Source of the DNA: an uncultured cyanobacterium
GTDB lineage: Bacteria; Cyanobacteriota; Vampirovibrionia; Gastranaerophilales; Gastranaerophilaceae
Assembly (NCBI GenBank): GCA_945836835.1
Contig: CAMAML010000043.1
Location: 1 to 8,019, forward strand
Direction of reading: 5' to 3'
Length of the DNA: 8,019 bases
The translations under genes were made by a program, and so were the position numbers. The notes under the pieces are model-generated. The model ran no database searches. It was not told where the DNA came from and saw only the letters and a program-made list of their open reading frames with translations. Positions 1-5,874 of the stretch are shown here, one piece after another. Every line of letters begins with the position of its first letter. Positions within the stretch are counted from its first letter, which is position 1.

Positions 1-1
1 A

Positions 2-118
2 GGATTGGTTTATAAGGCGAGCGGAAATCAACAGGACGCAAACTATTATTTCAAGCAAAGCCTTAAGCTCAATCCGGACTACGAACTTGCAAAAAAGGAA
101 TTGGGAATACACATATGA
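2..118 (+). CDS. TPR-repeat protein, C-terminal end only
   Basis: The first 38 codons form an open frame that enters from outside the window and stops at TGA 116-118. The peptide (GLVYKASGNQQDANYYFKQS, then LKLNPDYELAKKELGIHI) fits one tetratricopeptide repeat plus a capping helix. Gly, Tyr, Gly, Ala, Phe, Ser and Pro fall at the spacing of TPR positions 8, 11, 15, 20, 24, 27 and 32. TPRs are helical protein-protein docking modules, so the full protein is probably an adaptor or scaffold. Other domains, including a possible enzymatic or sensor part, lie upstream and cannot be seen. Its stop codon overlaps the start of the response regulator (ATGA, 115-118), which suggests translational coupling and a shared function. 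The TPR call rests on one repeat; the reading frame itself is secure. Confidence 0.8.
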   Translation, partial: GLVYKASGNQQDANYYFKQSLKLNPDYELAKKELGIHI

Positions 119-762
119 AACAAAACATTCTGATAGTGGAAGATCATGAACTCACAAGGTTTGGCTTAAAAACGGCGTTTGAAGGGGTCGACTTTGTCGA
201 GTCGATTTACGAGGCAGAGTCCGCCGAAGTTGCGATTGATATTTTCAACAAGAACCATATCGACATAGTAATTATGGATCTTGGCTTGCCTAATATGAAC
301 GGAATTGAGGCGACAAGGGCTATTCGTTCAACCAACAAGGACGCAAAAATTATCATCCTGACGTCGCATAACGAAGAAAAAGAGGTTTTGAACAGCTTAA
401 AAGCGGGGGCAAACGCTTACTGCTCAAAAGAAATTAACCTCCAAAGGCTTATACAGGTCGTGCAGTCGGTTGCCGACGGTGCGGCATGGTTTGACCCGAG
501 TATAGCCCACATCGTGCTTAAGGCGACGACAAATTCCCCCGAGCTGGATGTGGAAAATAACGCAAAAGATTACGACTTGACCGCTCGAGAAACCCAGATT
601 TTAAAACTTATGACCGAAGGTTACAGTAATATGGAAATCGCACAAATCCTTGTCATAAGCATTAACACAACAAAAGCTCACGTTGCAAATATTTTGCAAA
701 AACTTGAAGTCGACGACAGGTTGCAGGCTGCGTTGAAGGCGTTGAAATACAAAATCGTATAA
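115..762 (+). CDS. NarL/FixJ-family two-component response regulator
   Basis: This 215-residue protein has the standard two-domain plan of a DNA-binding response regulator. Residues 1-120 are a receiver domain with the acidic pair E9/D10, phospho-acceptor D55 (in IVIMDLGLP), switch T83 and invariant K105. Residues 153-213 are a LuxR/GerE helix-turn-helix (LTARETQILKLMTEGYSNME, then IAQILVISINTTKAHVANIL). All key residues are present, so phosphorylation by a histidine kinase followed by dimerisation and promoter binding is expected. The start overlaps the stop of the upstream TPR gene by four bases, and no separate promoter is visible, so the two are probably co-transcribed and coupled. No kinase gene is in the window, so the signal and target genes are unknown. 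Length is typical of the family. The NarL-type assignment is firm; the regulon is not predictable. Confidence 0.95.
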   Translation: MKQNILIVEDHELTRFGLKTAFEGVDFVESIYEAESAEVAIDIFNKNHIDIVIMDLGLPNMNGIEATRAIRSTNKDAKIIILTSHNEEKEVLNSLKAGANAYCSKEINLQRLIQVVQSVADGAAWFDPSIAHIVLKATTNSPELDVENNAKDYDLTARETQILKLMTEGYSNMEIAQILVISINTTKAHVANILQKLEVDDRLQAALKALKYKIV

Positions 763-765
763 ATC

Positions 766-787
766 TCTTCGGCTTTTACCCCGAAGA
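766..787 (+). repeat. Short hairpin after the response regulator
   Basis: TCTTCGG (766-772) and CCGAAGA (781-787) form a perfect 7-bp stem with an 8-base loop, starting four bases after the response regulator stop. There is no T-run after it, so it is at best a weak terminator. It could equally be an mRNA-processing or stability structure between two co-transcribed genes. AT-rich sequence after it (805-821) holds several -10-like hexamers but no convincing -35. Confidence 0.4.
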
Positions 788-837
788 TTACGGAAGAATT
801 ATTTTAGAATATACATATAAAAAGGAGAAGATATTAA

Positions 838-1371
838 ATGATAGATTACACAAAAGAAGAACTGGTTGAATTATTGGAAAAACACCCTGAAAGATTTAAC
901 GAATGGAAATTGGAACAGGAAGAAGTTGATTTGAGCGAAGTTGATTTTTCGTCCATGACTTTTAACGAAATCGACTTTACGGGCGTAGATTTTAATTCCA
1001 GCTCGTTTGCGGATTGCAATATTTCTTTGTGCAATTTTAACAACGCAGACTTGACGTCGGTTGACTTTACCCGTTCAAAAATCCTTGAGTGTGATTTTTC
1101 GGAAAGTTTATTGAACGGTGCAGACTGCAGCTATGCGGAAATGACTTACTGCAACTTCTCGGACGCAGATTTAGCGGGATGTATGTTCTCGGAAACAAAC
1201 CTTACAAGTTCCGACTTTACCGCATCTTATAACTTGCACGCCTGCAGATTTGACGACGGTACGATTTGGCCTGATCCCGAATTTATGCCCGACGATTTTG
1301 ACGCAATCTACAAAGACGATTTGTCGGCGATGAAGGATGAGGACGACTACGCTACTAATAGCGATTATTAG
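838..1371 (+). CDS. Pentapeptide-repeat protein
   Basis: The 177-residue product has a short helical N-terminus (about 1-29, including LLEKHPERFNEW), then a run of pentapeptide repeats from about residue 31 to 138. The repeats follow the A(D/N)LxX pattern with Phe or Leu at the centre: VDFSS, IDFTG, VDFNS, ADLTS, VDFTR, CDFSE, ADLAG, NLTSS, SDFTA. Such repeats fold into a right-handed quadrilateral beta-helix. The region ends with a GTIWPDPEFMP segment, like the TxWPxGFxP tail seen after repeats in cyanobacterial members, and a very acidic tail (about 152-177). There is no signal peptide or membrane span, so it is probably cytosolic. The general fold is clear but the function is not: some family members mimic DNA and protect gyrase, most are uncharacterised. 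Start is ATG 838, with GGAG at 824-827. It lies between the response regulator and purB on the same strand, possibly in one transcript. Confidence 0.9.
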   Translation: MIDYTKEELVELLEKHPERFNEWKLEQEEVDLSEVDFSSMTFNEIDFTGVDFNSSSFADCNISLCNFNNADLTSVDFTRSKILECDFSESLLNGADCSYAEMTYCNFSDADLAGCMFSETNLTSSDFTASYNLHACRFDDGTIWPDPEFMPDDFDAIYKDDLSAMKDEDDYATNSDY

Positions 1372-1398
1372 TCCGATTGACTTTTTAAGGATGGTAAA

Positions 1399-2688
1399 AT
1401 GATTGAAAGATACTCAAGAGAAGAAATTAAGAATATTTGGTCGTTGAAGTCAAAGTTTCAATACTACCTGAACGTTGAACTTGCGGTAAGCGAGGCGTAC
1501 GCCGAGCTTGGGCGGTTTCCGTCGGAGGAAGTCAAGAAAATGCGAGGTTTGGCAAAATTTGACCTTGCAAGAATTGACGAAATTGAACGGGAAGTCCGGC
1601 ATGATGTCATCGCTTTTTTGACAAACGTCAACGAGAGTTTGGGCGAATACGCAAAATATATGCATGTCGGAATGACAAGCTCGGACGTCATCGACACGGC
1701 TTTTGCACTCCAAATTCAGGACAGCGGAAAAATTATCCTCAAAGATTTGGACGAGGTGATTTCTTCTCTGAGAAGTCTTGCCTTACAACATAAAAACACC
1801 CTTTGTATCGGGCGTTCTCACGGTATCCACGCAGAGATTATGACATTCGGCGTAAAGATTTGCTCTTGGATAGATATTCTTGAACGCCAAAGGGAAAATT
1901 TCATATCGGCGTTAGAGCAAATCCGTGTCGGGCAGGTGTCGGGACCCGTCGGGACTTATAGTAACATTTCGCCTGATGTAGAGCGGGTTGCTTGTAAAAA
2001 TTTGGGGTTAAAACCCGCAAGGATTTCCACCCAGATTATCTCAAGGGATTATCACGCACATTTTATGCAGTCGCTTGCTTTGATTGCAACCGTTATCGAG
2101 CAGTTTGCAACGGAAATCAGACACCTTCAGCGTACGGAAGTTTTGGAAGTTGAAGAAGGGTTCGGCAAAAACCAAAAAGGGTCGTCGGCTATGCCGCACA
2201 AGAAGAACCCCGTTTTGAGCGAAAATCTTTGCGGGCTTGCACGTGTGGTTCGAGCGAACTCGATTGTCGCACTGGAAAATGTTCCGCTCTGGCATGAACG
2301 TGACATTTCGCACAGTTCAGCGGAAAGGATAATTTTCCCCGACAGTTTTACACTCGTGGACTTTATGCTTTCAAGGTTCAATTCCGTTGTTCAAAATCTG
2401 GTTGTTCACGAGGGGAATATGCTAGAGAATACCGAAAAATTTGGCGGAATTGTTTTTTCACAAAAAGTGCTTTTGTCCCTTGTTGAAAAAGGTTTGACAC
2501 GGGAAGAGGCGTATCGGATTGTGCAGAGAAACGCACTTGATGCGTTTGAGAATAAGGGGGATTTTAAGCGAAACCTTTTGAACGATACGGAAGTAACCTC
2601 ACGCCTCACTCCTGACGAGATAGAGAAGATTTTTGATAAACAGGATTTTACGAAAAATATCTCGACAATTTACGAGCGGTTTCTGTAG
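1399..2688 (+). CDS. purB: Adenylosuccinate lyase
   Basis: PurB catalyses two beta-eliminations releasing fumarate in purine synthesis: SAICAR to AICAR, and adenylosuccinate to AMP. The 429-residue length matches the Bacillus-type enzyme (about 431). The fumarase/aspartase-superfamily signature GSSAMPHKKNP sits at 261-271 on the flexible catalytic loop, with catalytic serine expected at 262/263. H68 (VRHDV), H89 (YMHVGMTSSD) and H141 (GRSHGIHAE) fall at the positions known to be essential in B. subtilis PurB, and E275 is also kept. The enzyme works as a cytosolic homotetramer whose active sites combine residues from three subunits. The ATG at 1399 has AAGGA seven bases upstream; an ATG at 1391 is out of frame. 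Only 27 bases separate it from the pentapeptide gene, so co-transcription is likely. No purine-type riboswitch is visible. Nothing in the protein looks damaged. Confidence 0.97.
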   Translation: MIERYSREEIKNIWSLKSKFQYYLNVELAVSEAYAELGRFPSEEVKKMRGLAKFDLARIDEIEREVRHDVIAFLTNVNESLGEYAKYMHVGMTSSDVIDTAFALQIQDSGKIILKDLDEVISSLRSLALQHKNTLCIGRSHGIHAEIMTFGVKICSWIDILERQRENFISALEQIRVGQVSGPVGTYSNISPDVERVACKNLGLKPARISTQIISRDYHAHFMQSLALIATVIEQFATEIRHLQRTEVLEVEEGFGKNQKGSSAMPHKKNPVLSENLCGLARVVRANSIVALENVPLWHERDISHSSAERIIFPDSFTLVDFMLSRFNSVVQNLVVHEGNMLENTEKFGGIVFSQKVLLSLVEKGLTREEAYRIVQRNALDAFENKGDFKRNLLNDTEVTSRLTPDEIEKIFDKQDFTKNISTIYERFL

Positions 2689-2776
2689 TTTGTATGTTCA
2701 TTTTGTTGTAACGGGAGAGCCTATTATCCGTAACTTTTACTCTATCATTACGGTGGAGGGTAGTGGCAGTTACTTT

Positions 2777-2806
2777 GTCGTGTTCAATGAAAACGTTGAA
2801 CACGAC
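2777..2806 (+). repeat. Palindromic hairpin A downstream of purB
   Basis: GTCGTGTTCAA (2777-2787) and TTGAACACGAC (2796-2806) form a perfect 11-bp stem with loop TGAAAACG. It lies 88 bases after the purB stop, in the sense direction of the purB transcript. No T-run follows, so it is not a textbook intrinsic terminator. A near-identical hairpin lies at 3922-3957 in opposite orientation. It could be a 3'-UTR structure, a factor-assisted terminator or a dispersed palindromic repeat. Confidence 0.8.
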
Positions 2807-2847
2807 CTTTACCCGACTTTGTAATTGTAACGAAATGTAAATGCAAG

Positions 2848-2875
2848 TTTAAAATGGCTGAAACCTAGTTATAAT
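2848..2875 (+). promoter_or_regulatory. Promoter of the unknown membrane-protein gene
   Basis: A perfect -10 hexamer TATAAT (2870-2875) lies 16 bases after a weak -35-like TTTAAA (2848-2853). The start point would fall near 2882, giving a leader of about 85 bases before ATG 2968. The -10 overlaps the left arm of a 12-bp inverted repeat and is followed directly by ATATG repeats, so this promoter is probably regulated. The -10 is convincing; the -35 is not. Confidence 0.6.
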
Positions 2876-2949
2876 GCCCTATATGATATGATATGATATG
2901 GTGTGGCAAATTATAAAATTTTGTGTTTTTCTTATTAATATAGGGCATT
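2873..2949. repeat. 12-bp inverted repeat spanning the promoter and leader
   Basis: AATGCCCTATAT (2873-2884) is repeated as its exact reverse complement ATATAGGGCATT (2938-2949), separated by 53 AT-rich bases. The left arm begins inside the -10 hexamer; the right arm ends five bases before the AGGAG ribosome binding site (2955-2959). Possible roles are a paired operator, a DNA or RNA hairpin controlling initiation, or recombination arms. The match is exact; the role is inference. Confidence 0.75.
2881..2900 (+). repeat. ATATG pentanucleotide tandem repeat, four copies
   Basis: Four perfect copies of ATATG follow the -10 hexamer, at and just after the expected transcription start. A run of short units in this place can change in number by polymerase slippage. 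That would alter the leader length rather than a reading frame. Confidence 0.85.
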
Positions 2950-2967
2950 TACATAGGAGTTAAACGA

Positions 2968-3834
2968 ATGATAGAAGTTACAAATACTACCCCAATACAG
3001 AAAGTGATAGTTCCAAAAGATGAGGTATCATCACTAAAACCTGAGTATGATAACAAGCCATCAGAAGATAAAGTCCTAAAAAAAGCTACTATAGCCGCAC
3101 TTGGAGCTACGGCACTGACTGCTGTTATTATTGCCGGAATAGCACTTAAAGGGAACTTCAACAAAAATAATTTAAAACTTCTGAACAAATTGGACGAGGA
3201 AGGACATTCAATAAAATGGGTTAATTTCAGGGAACTCGATGGTCTTGTTGAGGTGTTGAAGAAAGCCGGTCGTAATGTTGATACGAATGGATGTGGTTCT
3301 GTACTTACTGTAAAAGATTATGATATTCTAATAAAGGATTTTACAAAGAAAGGCGGTTCGTATTTTGAACGTCAGGTTAAGGTAAAAAAAGAGATTAGCG
3401 AATTAGAGGCTGGCATAAGAAAAAGGCTCTCTGAACTTAGTGATGATCCTGCATGGTGTTATTTGCAACAAAGATATAGTGAGTTATCTGAACGTTATAA
3501 TAAGGGTGACGACAGAGAAGTCTCTATTATAATTCAGATGTTTAGAAAGAAGTATGCTAATGAGAAGCCGATAGCAGATTATACTATTAAAGATATTAAG
3601 GACGATTGTTATTATTATACCAGTATTAATGCACCTGAGCCGTACAATAGTCCGTATTCTTACAACGTGTTTCCAGATAGAGATCTAAAATTAGAAGATT
3701 TTGCCACAGAGCCCAAGGAGAAAATATTATCTAAACAAGACTTTTTGAACGCTTGTGAAAGGCTGGTTAGACAGTTACGAGAACAGAAAGAGGCTGCACA
3801 GATCCTAACAAACAAGATGAAATATGGTTGTTAG
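2968..3834 (+). CDS. Unknown protein with one membrane span and coiled coils
   Basis: I do not recognise this 288-residue protein. Residues 1-38 are polar. Residues 39-61 (KKATIAALGATALTAVIIAG and onward) form one clear membrane helix preceded by lysines and followed by KGNFNKNN. The rest is a charged soluble domain with likely coiled-coil stretches at about 135-178 and 252-285, and a Tyr-rich middle (CYYYTSINAPEPYNSPYSY). There is no signal peptidase or lipobox motif, so it is probably anchored by one span; which side the large domain faces is unclear. ATG 2968 has AGGAG eight bases upstream. Codon use differs from the neighbours: ATA, CTA, CCA, TCA and AGA are frequent here and rarer in purB or tsf, suggesting a different history or low expression. 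It has its own promoter with an inverted repeat, and a terminator just downstream. Nothing indicates a biochemical activity. Confidence 0.85.
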   Translation: MIEVTNTTPIQKVIVPKDEVSSLKPEYDNKPSEDKVLKKATIAALGATALTAVIIAGIALKGNFNKNNLKLLNKLDEEGHSIKWVNFRELDGLVEVLKKAGRNVDTNGCGSVLTVKDYDILIKDFTKKGGSYFERQVKVKKEISELEAGIRKRLSELSDDPAWCYLQQRYSELSERYNKGDDREVSIIIQMFRKKYANEKPIADYTIKDIKDDCYYYTSINAPEPYNSPYSYNVFPDRDLKLEDFATEPKEKILSKQDFLNACERLVRQLREQKEAAQILTNKMKYGC

Positions 3835-3862
3835 ATATAAATAATAATGGCAAAATAAGAAA

Positions 3863-3901
3863 TTAAGGCTGCGGTAAATCATAGATTTACCGTAGCCTTA
3901 A
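3863..3901 (+). terminator. Long hairpin terminator after the unknown gene
   Basis: Arms 3863-3880 and 3884-3901 (core AAGGCTGCGGTAAATC and GATTTACCGTAGCCTT) form an 18-bp stem with a 3-base ATA loop, 28 bases after the stop at 3834. The one non-Watson-Crick position (G3871 with T3893) is a G-U pair in plus-strand RNA but a C-A mismatch in minus-strand RNA, so the structure best fits the plus-strand transcript. The sequence after it (AAAGTATAATTT) is only mildly T-rich, so termination strength is uncertain. It may also stop read-through from the converging ligase gene. Confidence 0.7.
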
Positions 3902-3921
3902 AAGTATAATTTGAAATTTGC

Positions 3922-3957
3922 AATGTCGGGTTCAACATTTTCATTGAACCCGACATT
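3922..3957 (-). repeat. Palindromic hairpin B downstream of the ligase gene
   Basis: AATGTCGGGTTCAA (3922-3935) and TTGAACCCGACATT (3944-3957) form a perfect 14-bp stem with an 8-base loop. Read on the minus strand, it matches hairpin A (2777-2806) except for one loop base and one compensating pair (T-A there, G-C here). It lies 69 bases after the ligase stop, in the sense direction of that transcript. TTGCAAATTTCAAATTATAC and then TTTT follow on the minus strand, so it may assist termination. Confidence 0.8.
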
Positions 3958-4026
3958 CAACTTAATACCGCTATTTGGGCATAGTGTCAATTCTAAAATT
4001 CACATAAAAACTTAGCCACCAGATAT

Positions 4027-5700
4027 TCAACAAGCTACAAGCTCTTTTACTTCTCTGCGTTTGACCTTTCTCGTGGTCGTTCTCGGCAAACCTTCCCGTC
4101 TTATGATGATATTCGACGGGCGTTTATAAGGCGTCAGGCGTTGAAGCAAAACTTTCAAGTCCTTTCGTACCAAATCTTCAACCTCTTGCTCGGAATATTC
4201 TTCATAAAGGGTATTTTGTGGCACAACGACCGCAACAACTTCTTCCGTGTTGTCCTTTGCTCCGAACGTTCTCGACTGCCCGATAACACAGACTTCCGCC
4301 AAATACTCGCTCTTTTCCAATACGGACTCGACTTCCTCAGGGAACACCTTCTTTCCGCCCGAAAGGACTATCATATTCTTAATCCTACCCGTGATGTACA
4401 AATATCTGTTCTTTTCAATTTTTGCAATGTCGCCCGTATGCAACCACCCGTCCTCGGTAAAGGCTTGTGCCGTCAATTCAGGCTGATTGTAGTACCCTTT
4501 CATAACCGAAGGTCCTTTTAACTGCAATTCCCCGGTCTTTTCATCAATCCGTGCATCAAACTGCGGCATAACGGGACCAACCGACGAGAAATCTCTGTAT
4601 CTTTTGACGTTAAACGATACGACAGGGCTGGTTTCAGACAGTCCGTAGCCTTGAAATACTCTAATCCCGACCCGTTCAAAAAATCTTGCAACAGGCAAGT
4701 CCAAAGGCGCACCGCCCGACAAACAGCCGATAAATTTCCCGCCAAACTGCTCGTGAATATCTCTGAATAAAAATTTCTTGACCCGATATGACGGCAAAAA
4801 TTTCGCTAAATGGTACAAAAATTTGAACTTATACTGACTAATCGTCGAAGATTTTTTGAGGTTAGCCTCAATCGTGGTTTTGAGCAACCTTAGAAATGCA
4901 GGGACAACAATCATAAATTCAATCTGCTTTTCTCTCATAATGCTCAAAATATCCTTCGGCTTAAGGCTTTGGGTATAATAAACCGAAAATCCCATGTGTA
5001 AAAACGTCGAAAATCCGACCGTCAATTCAAACAAATGGTTCATCGGCAAAATCGAAAGCGTCTTGACGTTTCTGTCCGGCAGAACCTCCTGAAACGCATT
5101 TTTCACGTCCTTTAACTGAGCTACAATATTTTTGAAAGTAATTTCAACCCCCTTAGGCGCTCCCGTCGTCCCCGAGGTATAAATAATCAGTGCAGTGGAC
5201 TTTGAACTTCTGAACCGCCATTTCGCGTTGTAGTTATCGGGAAGTTCATAGATATTCTTAATCCCGTCGTTGTGGCAATTTTCGTCAATCACGATAATAT
5301 GCTTGATTGAAGGAACTTCCTTTTGCAAATTCAATGCCATATCCAAATAGTGTTGCGAAACGAGCATAACCGTCGGCAAGCACGAAGACAAAATCGACGA
5401 AAGCTCGTATTTGGTGAGTTTTACGTCCAACGGAACGGTTATCAGCCCCGAGATAATCGAGCCAAAAAGGCATGCTCCGTATTCGGGCTTGGACTCCGAC
5501 AGTATCGCCAAACGTTCGCCCTTCGGGATTTCCAAATCATATACAAGGTGGTGTGCAAGTTTCTTTGCCAAAAGGCTCACCCCCTTGTACGTGAACTCTT
5601 GCCACCCGTAAGTTCCCTTCATCCCGAGTGCAATTCTTTCGCCAAAATCCTCCGTTTGAATTTCCAATAAGGCCAAAACATTTTCTTCCTTAATTCCCAT
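4027..5700 (-). CDS. AMP-forming long-chain fatty acid ligase (acyl-CoA or acyl-ACP synthetase)
   Basis: This 557-residue ANL-superfamily enzyme activates a carboxylate to an acyl-AMP and passes it to CoA or another thiol. The phosphate-binding loop YTSGTTGAPKGV is at 174-185, the adenine-binding motif GYGLSET at 351-357, the ribose-binding aspartate at 424 (WLHTGD), the hinge GRIKNMIVLSGGKKVFPEEV at 438-457, and catalytic lysine K545 in PRTTTRKVKRR near the C-terminus. All core residues are present. The Gly before the lysine, seen in acetate-type enzymes, is Arg here; from memory, long-chain ligases vary at this position. No membrane span or fused acyltransferase is seen. Long-chain fatty acid is the likely substrate, for uptake or recycling into lipids; CoA and ACP as acceptors cannot be told apart by eye. 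It has its own promoter, separate from upstream tsf, and AGGAG eight bases before the ATG. It converges with the unknown membrane-protein gene. Confidence 0.92.
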   Translation of the reverse strand: MGIKEENVLALLEIQTEDFGERIALGMKGTYGWQEFTYKGVSLLAKKLAHHLVYDLEIPKGERLAILSESKPEYGACLFGSIISGLITVPLDVKLTKYELSSILSSCLPTVMLVSQHYLDMALNLQKEVPSIKHIIVIDENCHNDGIKNIYELPDNYNAKWRFRSSKSTALIIYTSGTTGAPKGVEITFKNIVAQLKDVKNAFQEVLPDRNVKTLSILPMNHLFELTVGFSTFLHMGFSVYYTQSLKPKDILSIMREKQIEFMIVVPAFLRLLKTTIEANLKKSSTISQYKFKFLYHLAKFLPSYRVKKFLFRDIHEQFGGKFIGCLSGGAPLDLPVARFFERVGIRVFQGYGLSETSPVVSFNVKRYRDFSSVGPVMPQFDARIDEKTGELQLKGPSVMKGYYNQPELTAQAFTEDGWLHTGDIAKIEKNRYLYITGRIKNMIVLSGGKKVFPEEVESVLEKSEYLAEVCVIGQSRTFGAKDNTEEVVAVVVPQNTLYEEYSEQEVEDLVRKDLKVLLQRLTPYKRPSNIIIRREGLPRTTTRKVKRREVKELVAC

Positions 5701-5736
5701 TTCCTTAACTCCTAATCAACACTATTTCGTATAATT

Positions 5737-5764
5737 ATTTTACAACATTTATGTTAAATGTCAA
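5737..5764 (-). promoter_or_regulatory. Promoter of the acyl ligase gene
   Basis: On the minus strand a perfect -35 TTGACA (5759-5764) is followed after 16 bases by TAAAAT (5737-5742), a 5-of-6 match to the -10. The expected leader is about 30 bases long before the AGGAG at 5709-5713. The spacer contains the palindrome AACAT-AA-ATGTT (5744-5755), a possible operator for a repressor. Confidence 0.8.
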
Positions 5765-5805
5765 AATATTTTTTCTGCTTAATAATTTGAAACGTTATTT
5801 TGAGC

Positions 5806-5840
5806 AAAAGCCCCGAAAATATTGAATTTACGGGGCTTTT
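5806..5840 (-). terminator. Intrinsic terminator of the rpsB-tsf operon
   Basis: AAAAGCCCCG (5806-5815) and CGGGGCTTTT (5831-5840) form a 10-bp stem with flanking A and T runs. A further AAAT/ATTT pairing lies inside the 15-base loop after one A-A mismatch. It lies 34 bases beyond the tsf stop and just upstream of the ligase promoter, so it separates the two minus-strand units. Its symmetry would allow function in both directions. Confidence 0.9.
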
Positions 5841-5874
5841 ATTGTAGTAATTTTTCTTTGCTCGGGTTTCCGTT

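Noticed and set aside
766..787. Hairpin after the response regulator as a strong terminator
   Set aside because: The stem is only 7 bp and no T-run follows, so it is listed as a hairpin only.
2633..2824. Plus-strand open frame of 63 codons overlapping the purB 3' end and hairpin A
   Set aside because: It starts inside purB in another frame, has no ribosome binding site, and its C-terminal part is just a reading of the palindrome.
2881..2900. ATATG repeats as part of a CRISPR array
   Set aside because: The units are five bases long, contiguous and without spacers, so this is a simple tandem repeat.
2777..3957. The two inverted hairpins as terminal repeats of an insertion sequence
   Set aside because: No transposase is encoded between them, no target-site duplication is evident, and each element is a self-contained palindrome rather than a simple terminal repeat.
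4141..4521. Plus-strand open frame of 126 codons
   Set aside because: It lies wholly antisense to the acyl ligase, whose motifs are intact, and shows no recognisable domain or start signal.
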